Origin: Hemicordylus capensis
Taxonomy: Eukaryota > Chordata > Lepidosauria > Squamata > Cordylidae
Direction of reading: 5' to 3'
Assembly (NCBI RefSeq): GCF_027244095.1
Contig: NC_069669.1
Span: 7,342,501 to 7,406,500 of the forward strand
Length of the DNA stretch: 64,000 bases
Every line of letters begins with the position of its first letter. The first letter of the stretch is position 1. Shown here in pieces: positions 23,501 through 31,385 of the stretch. The notes beneath the pieces are model-generated. The model had not been told where the DNA came from, ran no database searches, and saw only the letters and a program-made list of their open reading frames with translations. The position numbers and the translations under genes are program-made.

Positions 23501-26500
23501 AGTGGAAGAGCACCTGCAGGCTTGCATGCAGAAGGTCCCAAGTCCCCTCCCTGGCAGCATCTCCAAGAGAGGGCTGAGAGAGAGACTCCTGCCTGCCACC
23601 TTGGAGAAGCCGCTGCCAGTCTGTGAAGACAATTCTGAGCTAGATGGACCAAGGGTCTGACTCAGTATAAGGCAGCTTCCTGTGCTCCCATGTCTGGTGA
23701 CCCACCCTTCCTTCTTTCCAAGACATCCAGAAAGCTAAAGCCAGCCTTGACAAACTTTCTTTGCGTCTTGGAGCCAATAGACACTTGACAAAATTACCAG
23801 ATTTACCGACGAGGACATTGTGGAGGGGAAAGTAAATCTGCTCCTCTTTATCCCCTGTACAAGTAACCTACTTAAGGTGGAAACAGGGCTGCCGGAGACA
23901 AAGATTTTATTGAATGACTGCCTCTGGATAGCCTAGTGTCTCGGTGCTGCAGTTAAGTGTCGAGGTGTCCTGGCTCTCTGGTACCCGGGATGTATCAAGC
24001 CCCAAGTTAAAGTGTAGCCCGAGTCCCTTTGACCCGCAGAGCGTTGCAGATGGTCCTTGGCGCACCCACAAGCAATGTGCCTTATCCTTTCCGCTCTCTC
24101 TTTGCAGCGCATCCAGGATGTCCGGCGCCTGCCGCTCCGCTACTGGCTCCTGATTCTCACCATCATGTTCTTCTACAACGGGGTCTTTCCCTTTGTGGCA
24201 GATGCCAGGTAAACCGATCGGGGTGGCCGTGCTGGTAACTGGGCCAGGGCTGTTCGTGTCTGAAGGAAGGAGTGTTATCAGGAAATGGGCCAAAATGGCC
24301 CCAAGACCCTCATGCCTGCGACCTTGGAGAAGCCACTGCCAGCCTGTGTAGACAGTCCTGAGCTCAATGGGCTAAGGGTCTGACTCCGCATACGGCAGCT
24401 TCCTCTGTTCTGCTTTGAAATGCTGTGTGCAGTGACTCGAGAACTGTTGCAGCTTCCCCAAAGCAGGGGGTGGCGGCAGCGGCAAAGCGACTCCTGAGTA
24501 ATGGGCTGGGGAGCCTGGGGAGCTTGCTGAACTCCAGCTTTAACATGGCGACCTTGGCACGTCTCCTTCTGCTCCCTCTTTTCTTTTTACATCATTGAAA
24601 CGGGAATATTGATTTGGAGGGGAAGGCTGGATATTACACAAGGGCAAAGCCTGCTGGCTCAGGAGTTGTATTTATTTATTCATTCGTTCGTTCAGTTTTT
24701 TAATACCGCCCTTCCAAAATGGCTCCGGGCAGTTTACAATGAAAACAAAAAACAGTTAAAACAAAAAACAAAAACACAGCATACCACAACTATTAAACTA
24801 TTAAAACATCATAAAACAACCGTTAAAACTATCAGAACAATTTAAAAACCCTGAAAAACCAGGTTACAACATTAAAACCATTTACAACATTTTGAAAACC
24901 CTGGAAGGCGAGAGCAGGCAGATAGGTTTTAAGGGCTCTCCTGAAGGCCAATAAAGAATTCAAATTATGGATTTCTGCAGGGAGTGCATTCCACAGTCCA
25001 GAAGCAACTGAGTTGCCACCAGACGCACCAGTGGTAACTCTGCCTGGGGTATACCAGCCCAGAGTTTGCCTTAAGTGGCACAGCATGGAAATGCTTGACT
25101 AACAAGCAGAAGGTTGCCGGTTCGAACCCCTGCTGGTACTATACCGGGCACCAGTGATATAGGAAGATACTGAAAGGCATTGTCTCATACTGTGCGGGAA
25201 GAGGCAATGGTCAACCCCTCCTGTATTCTACCCAAGACAACCACAGGGCTCTGTGGCCACCAGGAGTCGAAATCGATTTGAAAGCACACTTTACCTTTAC
25301 CTTGTACCAGCCCAGTGGGCTACAAATGGGTCTTGGGCTTCATACCTGTGCAGAGCCAGTCTGGGTGGTGAGCCGGTCTTGCGGTAGTGAGCAGGAGTGG
25401 TCCCTTCTGCTAAGGAGGGTCTGCCCTGGTTTGCATTTGGATGGGAGACTACATATGAGTGCTGTAAGGTTTCTCCCTTAGGGGACAGGGCCATTGCTCA
25501 GGGGAAGAGCCTTTGCTTGGGGGAGCATCTTTAGGGGCAGCACACTTGAGGGCTATGCAGAGGTCAGCAGAGTGGGAAGTGACTCTCGCAATGAAAGGTG
25601 TGTGTTTGTTTTTTGCCAAAGTGACTCCTGCTTGGAAAAGAGTGAAGGTCATTGAATTAAAGGTAGAGCTCAAAGAGGAAAATGTATAATCAAGTAGGCA
25701 CGCCCGTTCTTTCTTGCACGCTCTCTCTCTTGCATTTTTAATTCTAAAATTCTAAATGGGGTGGCTGTCGGTGGAAGATCTGGGAGGTCCATAGCTGTGA
25801 GATGTTTTAAGGCCCCTTGCAATAGTGGGACACGGTTCAGGGCTCCTTGTGTGGCTTTGAGAACTGCAGTTTCTTCCCCCTGCTACTTAGATACTGCTTT
25901 TCACCCAAAGTTCTCAAAGTGGCTTACATAGAAGAATAAATGAAATATAAGATGGTTTTCCTGTCCCCAAAGGGCTCAGTCTAAAAAGGAACACAAGGCT
26001 GACACCAGCAACCACTACTGGAGGGATACTGGGCTGGGCCTGAATCGCCCCTGAAGCCCTGACAAGGACATCTAATGTAATTTGGAAGCTGCTCTGCAGG
26101 AACTGCTGGCATGTGGCGAAAAAGAAAAGCGAAGCAAAACGTTAGTGACTCCAAAGTGCCAAAGGGCTGCATGTTCCTGCTCTCTGGTGCGTTATCGCAG
26201 CACAAAGCAAACATGCTCTGGCAAGGGCCTGAGAAAACCTGCACTACAAGCCAGAAGAACAGGATGTGTTTTGATGAGGAGGGGGAACCTTTCAGTCTCA
26301 TTACTTTTGCCAGAATAACCAAATGTGAATCCTGATGTGTTTATCTAGCCCTCCTTTTTTCCTTCTAGCAAGTTTATCCAAGATAAGTATTCTGGCTACA
26401 GCCAACAGGCAGCTGCTTATATTGCCGGGGCAGTCTACGACAGCTCCCTTGTTCTCTCTGCGGCGGTTGGCATATTAATCGTAAGTATGTCTTGCCTGGG

Positions 26501-29500
26501 GGAAATCCGCGGATGGGTTAGGAACCTAGGAAGCTGCCATATACTGAGTCAGACGCTTGGTCCATCTAGCTCAGTATTGTCCACACAGACTGGCAGCAGC
26601 TTCTCCAAGATTGCAGGCAGGAGTCTCTCTCGGCCCTCTCGAAGATGCTGCCAGGGAGGGAACTTGGAATCTTCTCCTCTTCCCAGAGCAGCTCCATCCC
26701 CTCAGAGGAATATCTCACAGTGCTCACACATGTAGTCTCCCATTCGTATGTAACCAGGGTGGACCCTGCTTAGCTAAGGGGAGAAGTCCTGCTTGCTACC
26801 ACAAGACTCTCCTTTCCCTAGAAATAAGATAGAGATAAGAGTTTGGGCTTCCATGGGCAGAGCCACACAAAAATAATGCTGAATTAGAAGAGGTTTGCAA
26901 GCAGAAATGAGGGGAGGTGGTTTCAGAGTCCGGAATGGGTGTGCTTTTGGACATCCTGTTCCATCACCTCCAAAATGTAACACAGGCAGTGAAACCTGGT
27001 TCTCTCTGCAGATACACGGGGCTGCCTTTTACAGAGCCAGCAGCCCTTCTCAGAGAGACCTCCTCCTCCTCCAGCCCAGCTATTTAAGAGCTGGACGATG
27101 GACTTAGCATATGCAAAATATGTGACCAGCTGCCCAGCAATGGGCCCCCTGTTAATTCCAAAACAAACGGAGGGAGTGTATTGCCTTGTGCAGGTTTTAA
27201 GTTTGGCTCCTTCCCACTGCGAGTTGAAAGGGGTCCACGTGGAACCTGAGCACGTGGCACGTTCTGGACAAAATAGTAAACCGCTGAGTTTAAGGCAGGG
27301 CTGCACAACTTCGGCCCGCCAGCTGTTTTTGGACTACGATTCCCATCATCCCCAGCAACAGGCCAGCAGTCAGGGATGATGGGAGTTGTAGTCCAGCATC
27401 TAAAGGCAGGCCAGAACAGCTCAGTCCTGGGATAGTACCAAGTTGTGTGTCAGCTCTAGGGCACCACAGTGGCTACTGAGGAATGTCAAAGTCAACATCT
27501 TTGTGTTTATGAGAGTCAGTGTGGTGTTGTGGCTAAGAGGTTGGGCTACAAACTGGGAAGCCACTGGTTCAGATCTTGCTTCTGCCACAGACTCACTAGG
27601 TGGCCTTAGACCAGACACTCCTCCTCCGCATCTGCAGCACGGGGATAATAATGCCCCCTTGCCTTATTGGGGAGATAAGGACCTTTGCGTGCAGAAGGTC
27701 CCAGGTTCGATCTCTAGGTAGGGCTGGGAAAGACCCCTGCCTGAAACTTTGGAGACCTCCTGCCAGTCAGTGTAGACCAGGGGTACTCAACTTTGGCCCT
27801 CCTGCAGATGTTGGCCTACATCTCCCATAACCCCTGGCTATTGGCCACTGTGGCTGGGGATTATGGGAGTTGTAGTCCAAAAACAGCTGTGGGGGGCAAA
27901 GTTGAGCAGGCCTGGTGGTGTAGACAGTGCTGAGCTAGGTGGACCAAGGGTCTGACTGGGTATAAAGCAGTTCTCTATGTTCTACTGGTCTTGTAGCAAG
28001 CATGAATTGTTCCCTTTGTCGCTCTTCCCCAGGACTATGTTGGCCTGAGAGGTGTGTTTGCTGTTGGCTGTGCGGTCCTGACTTTGCCCGTCTTCGCTCT
28101 CTTGGCCTTCACGTTTGTTCCTCCCCTTGTTTCTACCATCTGGCTGGGCATCACCTACTCCTTTGCAGCAGTAAGTGAATGGAACCAACTCCCTACTGGC
28201 TTCCTCTCTTCTAGAATATATTGGGCAACTTCTGTCACTTACCCCACATTACATCATCTGAGGAAGTTTCTATGGCCCATTTTAGAGATGGGTAGGGGAA
28301 AGGACTGAAAGTAAACCTCCCCTCTCTTAAATGGGATTTGACCTCCTGCAGCCCAGTATCCAAGTCTTAAACGTTCTCCAGAAGTGAGCTGATAGCTGAC
28401 AGAAAAGAGCAGATCTGTATTTTTCTCCAGTACTGAATCAGTGCTGGAAGTTTCAGAGAAAGCTGTTGAGGCCTCATAAGTTGTAAGATTCCACAGCTGC
28501 TTTCGACTTGAAGTCAATGTATGAAGAAGACGAGTGTATTGTAAACCAAAGATTCAGCTGGATTTGTGGATGGCTTGGTCATGTTGAGCCAGATCATAAT
28601 CCAGAATGTATATATTTCAGTGCAACCAAGACAACTTCTTAAGGGGTGTTGCTCTGCTCTCAATATCTGTCAGATCTGTGCATAAGTTCCCTTGTGATAT
28701 GGGCACAGATACATGAATAGTCTTACTCGCTTCTGTCCGTTAGCTGTTGCTTGGTCTGAATTGAACACATACAACCTCAAACCCCTTGAAATGCAGTTAT
28801 TTGTCTCAATTTTCTGTGTTCCAACTACAGGCTAGCATGTGGCCATCTATACCACTTGTGGTCCCCCAGGCAACCCTGGGAACAGCCATGGGGCTTGCGA
28901 CTTCTGTTCAAATGATTGGAATTGGCCTCTCAAACGTGATTGTGGGACGGATTCTGGGAACAAAGTCCAGGTGAGAAGAGCTAACTTTCCACCTTCCCGG
29001 GGGATGTAACCCAGTAGTCTTATCTTCCTCTTTTTCCAATTCTGCTAGTGAACTAAAGATTCCGCTGTGGCGTTGGCAACAGATGATGGTCTTCATGCTG
29101 GCCAACACCATTGCCTGCATTGTTGCCTCGGTGAGCCTCAATATAGTGGACAAGAAGCAGGTAAGAATCAGCCACACACAGGCCTAATTCTGTGCCATAT
29201 TCCAATCATGCAGCACAATCCTGTATTTGGTTACTGAACGGGGCTTGCTCCCTTCTAAGTGTACTTAGGAATACAGTACAAGAAGATCTTCCTTTTAAAA
29301 AGGAAACTTCTCGCCCTCATGATTTGTAAAGGAAAACATCAGAATTTAGAACCACTGTTGGCTACAGTTCCAAAAACAAAATGGGACCTGAGGGCTGGGT
29401 GTCTACAGCAATGTCCTTCTCATCTCTCAAGTCAACCGAACACATACTTGATGCTTTATGGCCTCCATTGCTTTTTGTTATACTGGCAGCCACAAACCTT

Positions 29501-30255
29501 AGCATAACTACTATGAAAATTTATACACCGCTTTTCACCAAAGGTTCTCAAAGCAATTTACACAGACAAAAATAAGATGGTTCCCTGACCCCAAATGGCT
29601 CACTATCTAAAAAGAAACACAAACAAGATAGAAATCAGCAATAGTTACAGATGGGATGCTGTGCTGGGGGTGAATCTGGGCCAGTTGCTCTCCCCCCTGC
29701 AAAATAGAAGAGGATTGCCACTTTTTTTTACTTAGCAGGGATTAATACTGCATAGTGATTTTAATACTGCATAGTGCTTCAAAAATGCAATTGGCAGGTT
29801 TTATATTTTTTGACTCCCAGTAAACTAGACTGTCTGTCCAGTTGCATCATAGCTAAACTGCTGCTTCATGAAGACTTGAGAACCATGGGGCAGGGTGTAA
29901 GCTGTACAATAAAGGCTCCAACCAGCCCTAAACTCACCCCTCTCCTTATTGTCTGGTCCCTATATCCTGCAAAATGTGCATATGAGGTTCCACAAGCTGC
30001 TTCCACCCACTGTGCTAGACAGTCTAAAACATTCAGGACCCCGCTTCCTGCTGACAGTGAAATTCCAAGTCATTTGCAAGAGCTCAGCCCCATCGCTCCT
30101 CAGTTTTGGTCTCCTTTTCCATTTCTCTGCATTCCCAGGGTGGAACGCTGAACCGCACGACAAAGCGCTCCTCCGCAGAGCCGGAGGCGAGGCAGCCGGT
30201 GGACACAGCACCACTCCTCAACGAGGAGGTGGAGGATGAGAGAGCCATTAACTAA
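11480..30255 (+). CDS. MFSD1-like: MFSD1-like major facilitator superfamily transporter, 13 exons, 481 aa
   Basis: Exons: 11480-11504, 13946-14046, 15054-15178, 15279-15334, 16304-16447, 17965-18123, 20626-20741, 24108-24208, 26369-26480, 28033-28170, 28831-28970, 29049-29160 and 30139-30255. Every intron is GT-AG and reading frame is kept across all 12 joins. Family evidence: TM1 ends GSYFCFDIPSVLQ (MFSD1 has GSYFCYDNPAALQ); the TM2-TM3 loop carries MFS motif A (residues 93-102, GFLIDKLGNR) with a second copy at 310-319; FWFKGKELALAFGL (160-173) and MWPSIPLVVP near TM10 also match MFSD1. MFSD1 is a lysosomal dipeptide transporter, so a similar endolysosomal role is inferred. Odd points: four sequons in the first luminal loop (N43, N48, N53, N58) and an acidic dileucine signal DTAPLL (465-470) in the C-terminal tail. 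The first exon encodes only eight residues. The sequence is too diverged to be MFSD1 itself, and the locus (next to JPT2 and CRAMP1) differs from MFSD1's. The symbol is descriptive. Confidence 0.93.
11672..11946 (+). repeat. 5S-rRNA/tRNA-type composite SINE (tRNA head shortened)
   Basis: The 5S-like leader TTAGCTAAGCAGCGTCTGCC is followed by GGTTGCATATAAATGGGAGA and the family body, ending GCGACTTCCTATGTCC. Much of the tRNA-like middle is missing. It lies in intron 1 of the MFSD1-like gene. Confidence 0.75.
12138..12168. repeat. (GT)n(AT)n microsatellite
   Basis: A GT run passes into TATATATATACACA. Open frames on both strands here are low-complexity artefacts. Confidence 0.9.
12590..13118 (+). 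repeat. L2-type LINE fragment, reverse transcriptase core
   Basis: Across two frames the stretch encodes L2-like RT pieces: a SLKEGRMP-like start, then RPISDWLSCGLWG, LILLDLFVALDTIGHGILL and LQWICSYLSGRFQ. The LDLFVALDT segment corresponds to the family's LDLSAAFDT motif, with the catalytic region degraded. Frame changes and a stop within it show a dead copy. It lies in sense orientation in intron 1 and ends abruptly near 13118. Confidence 0.8.
13255..13674 (+). repeat. 5S-rRNA/tRNA-type composite SINE interrupted by a MITE
   Basis: Left part 13255-13322 holds the 5S-like leader (GCCCTGGTTTGCATTTGGAT, GACTACATGTGAGCACTG). The right part from 13466 has TCATAGCTCAGTGGAAGAGC, the body, and ends CTCATGTTCCTATG. 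The interruption is the hAT-type MITE at 13323-13465. Confidence 0.8.
13323..13465. mobile_element. hAT-type palindromic MITE nested in a SINE, perfect 8-bp target duplication
   Basis: The 143-bp element begins CAGGCCTGCTCAACTT and ends AAGTTGAGCAGCCCTG. Its arms contain ACTACAGCTCCCAGAATCCC and its inverted partner. The flanks carry an exact CTCTTAAG at 13315-13322 and 13466-13473, and removing the element plus one flank restores a continuous SINE. No coding capacity. Confidence 0.9.
14276..14517 (+). repeat. 5S-rRNA/tRNA-type composite SINE (5'-truncated)
   Basis: Begins inside the 5S-like leader at CCTGGTTGCATATGAATGGG and continues through the body to CAGTTTCCTATGTTCC. A short L2-like piece (TTTGGCCTGGCCTTCC) lies directly before it. 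Confidence 0.75.
14518..14745 (+). repeat. SINE body fragment split by a palindromic MITE
   Basis: AAGCTGCTACCAGTC at the left and GTGTAGACAATACTGAGC at the right are adjacent in intact family members. Between them (about 14539-14674) lies an inverted repeat with ends AGGGATTCTCA...GAGAATCCCT and arms containing CAACTCCCACAATCCCCA. Confidence 0.7.
15475..15700 (+). repeat. Interspersed repeat (CATCTAGTCCAGCATCCTG family)
   Basis: Contains CATCTAGTCCAGCATCCTG, CAGAGGCATCCTGCCTCTGA and ACTAGTAGCCGTTGATAGAC. Lies in intron 4 of the MFSD1-like gene. Confidence 0.65.
15844..15976. mobile_element. Palindromic MITE (CAGCTGYTGTTRGA family)
   Basis: An inverted repeat with left end CAAGACTGCACAACTTTGAC and right end TTATACAGCCCTG. 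The arms hold GCCATCATCCATGATTATTG and GGATGATGGGAGCTGTAG. No clear target duplication is readable. Confidence 0.65.
17105..17455. mobile_element. Palindromic MITE split by a tRNA-headed SINE
   Basis: The left MITE arm (GGTTGTACAGCCTGAGG ... CTCATAATCCCCTGG) stops near 17205. A tRNA-headed SINE fills about 17206-17398 (GGGGCTGTAGCTCAGTGGCA ... CAGCTTCCTGTGTTCC). The MITE then resumes as GGATGGGAGTTGTAGTTCCA. The SINE is therefore younger than the MITE, the reverse of the order at 13323. Confidence 0.7.
18385..19225 (-). repeat. L2-type LINE, 3' part of ORF2 and 3' end
   Basis: On the minus strand a frame at 19174-18809 encodes an L2-like C-terminal RT region: HSLGVLLDPTLS, HDYCNALYVGLP, LHLVQNAAARLV and TPVLRELHWLPI. 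This is followed by the 3' region (GAACCCCGCC..., AAACCGCCTAGAGACTTCGG). It lies antisense in intron 6 of the MFSD1-like gene. One frame stays open for 121 codons, longer than in the other L2 pieces here. Confidence 0.85.
19808..20000. repeat. LINE-tail-like repeat with (ATTC)n start
   Basis: Starts with CATTCATTCATTCATTC, then ATTTCTATACTGCCCTTCC, GGGCGGTTTACACAGAG, CCCCAAAGGGCTCACAATCT and GATAGACACTAGCAACAGTC. A recurrent 3' module in this window. Confidence 0.65.
20785..21072 (+). repeat. Composite SINE, diverged
   Basis: Remnants of the leader (GAGAGCTGGTCTTGCAGTAG, ACTACATGGGAGCACTGTCC) precede GGGGCTGTAGTTCAGTGGCA and a short body ending GATTCAGTATAAGC. The tail is truncated. Confidence 0.65.
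21360..21845 (+). repeat. 5S-rRNA/tRNA-type composite SINE followed by a second tRNA-headed copy
   Basis: A full composite copy covers 21360-21662 (TTAGCTAAGCAGGGTCCGCC through CAGCTTCCTATGTTCC). A second, head-truncated copy starts at GGGGCCTTGCATGCAGAAGG and ends at TATATGGCAGCTGCCTATAG. The two lie head to tail, which suggests insertion at the tail of an existing copy. Confidence 0.8.
23117..23402 (-). repeat. 5S-rRNA/tRNA-type composite SINE, antisense
   Basis: Plus-strand order is reversed: AACATAGGAAGCTGCCATAT, then the body, then GCAACCAGGGTGGACCCTGC and TTAGCTAAGGGGACAAGTCA. This is a complete copy including the 5S-like leader. Confidence 0.85.
23403..23700 (+). repeat. Composite SINE, sense copy abutting an antisense copy
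   Basis: GGTTTACATTTGGATAGGAG (leader remnant) is followed by GGGGCTGTAGCTCAGTGGAA, the body, and GGCAGCTTCCTGTGCTCC. With the antisense neighbour at 23117-23402 it forms a nearly 600-bp inverted pair in intron 7. Confidence 0.8.
24300..24412 (+). repeat. SINE body and tail fragment
   Basis: CTGCGACCTTGGAGAAGCC, GTAGACAGTCCTGAGCTCAA and GGCAGCTTCCTCTGTTC mark the 3' half of the composite SINE family. Confidence 0.7.
24655..25072 (-). repeat. L2-type LINE 3' end, antisense
   Basis: On the minus strand a frame reads [17 protein letters not shown]...FRRALKTYLPALAFQ, the typical L2 C-terminal phrase. It is followed by a 3' region that appears on the plus strand as TTTTTTAATACCGCCCTTCC. Confidence 0.8.
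25072..25302 (+). repeat. Sauria-type SINE
   Basis: Begins near AAGTGGCACAGCATGG, has B-box-like GGTTCGAACCCCTGCTGG, then GGCAATGGTCAACCCCTCCT and CACCAGGAGTCGAAATCGAT, ending with TTTACCTTTACCTT. Complete copy in intron 8. Confidence 0.85.
25365..25515 (+). repeat. 5S-like leader fragment of the composite SINE
   Basis: GCTAAGGAGGGTCTGCCCTG, TTTGCATTTGGATGGGAGAC and TACATATGAGTGCTGTAAGG match the 5S-like leader. It ends soon after GGGGACAGGGCCATTGCTCA. Confidence 0.65.
25885..26055. repeat. LINE-tail-like repeat
   Basis: ATACTGCTTTTCACCCAAAG, AAAGTGGCTTACATAGAAG, CCCCAAAGGGCTCAGTCTAA and TGACACCAGCAACCACTACT match the recurrent module described at 6995. Confidence 0.6.
26526..26815 (-). repeat. 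5S-rRNA/tRNA-type composite SINE, antisense
   Basis: Begins AACCTAGGAAGCTGCCATAT and runs through the body to ACCAGGGTGGACCCTGCTTA and GCTAAGGGGAGAAGTCC. Complete copy in intron 9. Confidence 0.85.
27296..27428. mobile_element. Palindromic MITE
   Basis: Left end GCAGGGCTGCACAACTTCGG; arms GGACTACGATTCCCATCATC and GATGATGGGAGTTGTAGTCC. The right end is eroded and no target duplication can be read. Confidence 0.7.
27505..27680 (+). repeat. MIR-like CORE-SINE
   Basis: GTCAGTGTGGTGTTGTGGCT, CACTGGTTCAGATCTTGCTT, CTGCCACAGACTCACTAGGT and GGGGATAATAATGCCCCCTT follow the mammalian MIR layout (tRNA head plus CORE region). Other relatives lie at 36240-36435 and 37855-38050. Confidence 0.75.
27682..27985 (+). 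repeat. tRNA-headed SINE interrupted by a MITE
   Basis: GTGCAGAAGGTCCCAGGTTC and the body run to 27777, and the SINE resumes at 27918 with GTGTAGACAGTGCTGAGCTA, ending near AGTTCTCTATGTTC. The interruption is the MITE at 27778. Confidence 0.75.
27778..27914. mobile_element. hAT-type palindromic MITE nested in a SINE
   Basis: Ends CAGGGGTACTCAACTTTGG and GTTGAGCAGGCCTG, with palindromic arms (CATCTCCCATAACCCC, GGGGATTATGGGAGTTG). GTGTAGAC occurs at 27770-27777 and again at 27918-27925, separated from the right end by three extra bases. This is an 8-bp duplication of SINE sequence. Confidence 0.8.
29505..29700. repeat. LINE-tail-like repeat
   Basis: TTATACACCGCTTTTCACC, AAAGCAATTTACACAGAC, CCAAATGGCTCACTATCTAA and GATAGAAATCAGCAATAG match the recurrent module. 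Lies in intron 12 of the MFSD1-like gene. Confidence 0.6.
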
Positions 30256-30589
30256 CCAGCCTTCTGCGACCGAATCCAGAGTGCCAGTGGATCTCAAACA
30301 TACCCCGACTTTATTTCCTCTAAGTGTTTTACAAGGGCATTCAAACACACCAAGAAAGGGATTCACACATGAACACATGTCATGTTTAGGATAAAAAGGA
30401 AGATCTGGAAGCTTGCCTTGACTTCCAGTTCCTAGAAAATGTAGCTGTTACTTTTTGAAAAGTATGGGGTTTTTTAAGTCTTTGGGCATGGGAGACTCAA
30501 GAGGGCAGTTTCTGCTGAGAGTGAAGTAGGCTGCACAATAACTGTTCTCTAACACCTACATACCTTATCAGTATTTTTGTAGCATTTGG

Positions 30590-30595
30590 AATAAA
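30590..30595 (+). terminator. Poly(A) signal AATAAA of the MFSD1-like gene
   Basis: A canonical hexamer lies 335 bases after the stop codon and is followed by a T/G-containing stretch. It predicts a short 3'UTR ending near 30610. Confidence 0.75.
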
Positions 30596-30659
30596 GTGCT
30601 TTAATCGTGACTTCTATAAGAAAGGGAACTGCTTCCCACAGGGGCCAGCCAGAGGCCTA

Positions 30660-30990
30660 CAAGCAGGGCATAAATGACATAACTCTAAACCCACTCTCAT
30701 TGCTCCCCAGCAACTAGTAGTTTGTGGCATACTGCCTCTGAAGATGATATTTCTATATGGTCATCATAACTAGTAGCTATTGATAGACTTCTTTTAAAGC
30801 AGGCCTATCAACGTAGGGCCCCCCTCAGCTGTTTTTGGACTGCAACTCCCACAATCCCCAGCCACCATGACCCATAGGCAGGGATTATGGGAGTTGTAGG
30901 CCAGCGTCTGCAAGAGGGCAGAAGTTGAGCAGCCCTGCTTTAAAGGCCCCTAAGCTGGCATCAGCGTATCTGGTGGTAGTGAAAGGTGGA
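30660..30990 (+). repeat. Interspersed repeat (CATCTAGTCCAGCATCCTG family), interrupted by a MITE
   Basis: The middle and 3' portions of this family are visible: GGCATACTGCCTCTGAAG and AACTAGTAGCTATTGATAGA. The sequence is then interrupted at 30800 by a MITE. Confidence 0.55.
30800..30937. mobile_element. hAT-type palindromic MITE with 8-bp target duplication (7/8)
   Basis: Starts CAGGCCTATCAACG and ends AAGTTGAGCAGCCCTG; arms GCAACTCCCACAATCCCC and GGGATTATGGGAGTTGTAGG. Flanks are TTTTAAAG (30792-30799) and CTTTAAAG (30938-30945), which differ at one base. Confidence 0.85.
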
Positions 30991-31104
30991 TTTCTTTTTC
31001 AGATACAGAAAGTTGCCAGCTCTCACGGCAGAGATTATACAGCAGAGGGAAGCAGACAGGCTATCCTAGAACACACTAAAAGATAGGAGCAGGTATGACA
31101 AATA

Positions 31105-31385
31105 TTGGTATGGTCTTGTGGTAGCAAGCATGACTTGTCTCCTTAGTTAAGCAGGATCTGCCCTGGTTGTATATGAATGGGAGACTTGATATGTGAGCAC
31201 TGCAAGATATTCCCCTCAGGGGAGGTTCCAAGTTCCCTCCCTGGCAGCATCTCTAAGATAGGGCTGAGAGAGATTCCTGCCTGCAACCTTGGAGAAGCCA
31301 CTGCCAGTCTGTGTAGATAATACTGAGCTAGATGGACCAATGGTCTGACCCAGTACATGGCAGCTTCCTATGTTCCTATGGATAG
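31105..31385 (+). repeat. 5S-rRNA/tRNA-type composite SINE
   Basis: GGTCTTGTGGTAGCAAGCAT, TTAGTTAAGCAGGATCTGCC, GGTTGTATATGAATGGGAGA, then the body and CAGCTTCCTATGTTCCTATG. The tRNA-like segment is shortened. Confidence 0.8.
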
